A stretch of DNA of 59,797 nt, taken from positions 1-59,797 of the forward strand of contig JAHBMJ010004745.1 of NCBI GenBank assembly GCA_018398765.1, given 5' to 3'. Positions within the stretch are counted from its first letter, which is position 1; the number at the start of each line of letters is the position of its first letter. Position numbers and translations under genes: made by a program. Source of the DNA: Chromera velia. Its lineage: Eukaryota > Sar > Chromeraceae. The notes beneath the pieces are model-generated. The model had not been told where the DNA came from and did not search any database. It saw nothing but the letters and a program-made list of their open reading frames with translations. Shown here in pieces: positions 58,514 to 59,797 of the stretch.

Positions 58514-59797
58514 CTAGCATGTAACTGCTCTTCCTGTTCCCGCACTTTGCTCCAAAATTTCCAGAGTTGCACGAAGCCGCTCTCTTTTGGAAACAGACTG
58601 TCCTAGAGGCATACGTAGTTGGCGTTTCAATCGTTGCGCCGCGGTCATACCCCCCGAGTCTTTGATGGTCGGGTCTGCACGGATCCACAAGGGATGGCGT
58701 GCGTCGACATGTGGACCCTCCCCATCCACCGTCTGTTCAACGTCTTCTGCACTGTCAGACCCAGAGGCTGCCCCTAGTGGGAGCCTTTCAGCGATCGAAT
58801 CGGATGGCCCTCCTGCGAGGAGATCCTTGACGAGTTCAGTGTGGACTTGAACGGCCGGGGCGTGCAGAAGGGTCCGTCCCCTGTGCTCGTCGCTTTCTGA
58901 CTGAAGGTTCGGGTCTGCCCCCTGTGCAAGGAGCGCCCTCAGAACTTCTACTCGGGAAGCCTCGAAGTCCAACGCATCGGGACACACACCTGCGTTTTGC
59001 CCTCTGAGCCCGGTTACTGCTAGATCAACCGGTGGGGGATCAAAAAAAGCCACCAGGCCGAGAGGAGTCTCCCCGCCCTCTGTCCGGAGATTCACACCGA
59101 CACTCCCCTCCTCTTCTTCTGGTAAATCCCTCCGTATCTGCCTTACACTCATACCCTCGTCTGCTTCCTCACCTGTCTTTTCTTGCGAAGACCCTGAACC
59201 CTCTTCAAGGCCCTCTTCTTCTTCTTCTTCGCAAAAGTTTGCACGCTGTCTCGCATGCTCATGTCTAGACACACTGGAGCTTGAAGGTGCGGAGACACAA
59301 GGGCGGGGGAGTGACAAGAGGAGACGGATTGCTGCTGCTGTGCGCGCTCGTCGGTCCGCAACGCTTTGAGGCATGTAGGCAGGCACAGCGGTCACAATCC
59401 CTGCCCCTGGGGCTAGAGATGCTTCAGGAAGGGGTCGGACGAGAATGCGGCAGAGGACGTGGAGAAGCGTTTCCCCCTCTGGATTCCTTTCTGTGGGGGT
59501 GAAATTCTTCCGTTTGAGGAAGTGAAAAACGAGTGGGAAGGCTTCTCTCTCGGCAGCAAAATGGAGCCAAGGTAGACCCAGGGGGAGGTCGTCCTTCCAC
59601 TTCCAGACAGCCTCACTTGGCACAGTGACATGCCGTCGGTGCTGTAAGAATGTGGGGACCGTCCCTTCATATGCCCCTGCACGAGCAGACGAAGACGGAA
59701 GTTCGTCCCCCTCACTAAAATTTACATTTGCTTTCTTTACTTCCTCTTTCATCCTGAGACTCCGTGTTGCCCCCCCTTCCACCTTCTCTATCGCGGA
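58514..59797 (-). CDS. Ankyrin-repeat protein, partial at the window edge
   Basis: The minus-strand frame is open from the window end to TAG at 58514-58516, about 427 codons. Ankyrin-type segments include LPLGLPWLHFAAEREAFPLVFHFLKRK, NPEGETLLHVLC, VEVLRALLAQGADPNLQ and HRGRTLLHAPAVQVHTELVKDLLAGG, separated by acidic low-complexity stretches. The C-terminus has DSGGMTAAQRLKRQLR. The start lies outside the window. It is not an evident duplicate of the broken ankyrin gene at 6875-8299 beyond the shared repeat type. Confidence 0.75.
   Translation of the reverse strand, partial: SAIEKVEGGATRSLRMKEEVKKANVNFSEGDELPSSSARAGAYEGTVPTFLQHRRHVTVPSEAVWKWKDDLPLGLPWLHFAAEREAFPLVFHFLKRKNFTPTERNPEGETLLHVLCRILVRPLPEASLAPGAGIVTAVPAYMPQSVADRRARTAAAIRLLLSLPRPCVSAPSSSSVSRHEHARQRANFCEEEEEEGLEEGSGSSQEKTGEEADEGMSVRQIRRDLPEEEEGSVGVNLRTEGGETPLGLVAFFDPPPVDLAVTGLRGQNAGVCPDALDFEASRVEVLRALLAQGADPNLQSESDEHRGRTLLHAPAVQVHTELVKDLLAGGPSDSIAERLPLGAASGSDSAEDVEQTVDGEGPHVDARHPLWIRADPTIKDSGGMTAAQRLKRQLRMPLGQSVSKRERLRATLEILEQSAGTGRAVTC

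Overview
The window is nuclear DNA from an intron-rich protist. Introns are GT-AG, donors follow GTNNGT (GTCAGT, GTACGT, GTGAGT, GTTCGT) and nearly every acceptor reads TGCAG, often GCATGCAG. Long exons of mid-to-high GC alternate with AT-rich spacers. Gene content (giant EGF/adhesion receptor, ankyrin proteins, CBM20 protein, Ty1/copia and hAT-like elements) fits an alveolate, perhaps a chromerid or dinoflagellate relative. That placement is inference.

Layout: 1-926 holds no recognisable gene. 927-6826 is a complete but decayed Ty1/copia retrotransposon on the minus strand, with 261-bp LTRs and a 5-bp target duplication. 6875-8299 (minus) is an ankyrin gene broken only by three in-frame TAGs. 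9759-15197 (plus) is a five-exon gene for a proline-rich protein with C-terminal membrane segments. 16375-36641 (plus) is a 28-exon gene, about 3,810 codons, for a giant receptor: signal peptide, nine discoidin-like modules interleaved with twelve EGF modules, a GAIN/GPS region encoded partly by a 22-nt microexon, one membrane span, a 600-residue charged loop and about four further spans, resembling polycystin-1/adhesion receptors. 38287-42285 (plus) is a ten-exon PhzF-family gene. 45683-47800 (minus) and 49395-51343 (plus) are inverted paralogues joining a CBM20 starch-binding domain to C-x2-H-G/C-x2-C repeats; the plus copy is broken. 53033-58140 is a transposon graveyard: a retroelement C-terminal fragment, a hAT-like element with an 8-bp target duplication, and a second TIR element nested inside it. 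An ankyrin gene (58514-59797, minus) runs off the end.

The exon models were built by hand from splice motifs and reading phase. All junctions agree in phase, and total coding lengths divide by three (the receptor after allowing for one 1-nt deletion), which is internal support for the models.

The most unusual signal is a family of short insertions, several folding back on a core related to TTTCATACAGAATTC, each flanked by long direct duplications (25-47 bp). Six were found and all six duplications straddle an exon-intron boundary in three different genes. In each case the insert lies in the intron, between the working splice site and a decoy copy of it. They may be a splice-site-targeting, introner-like mobile element.
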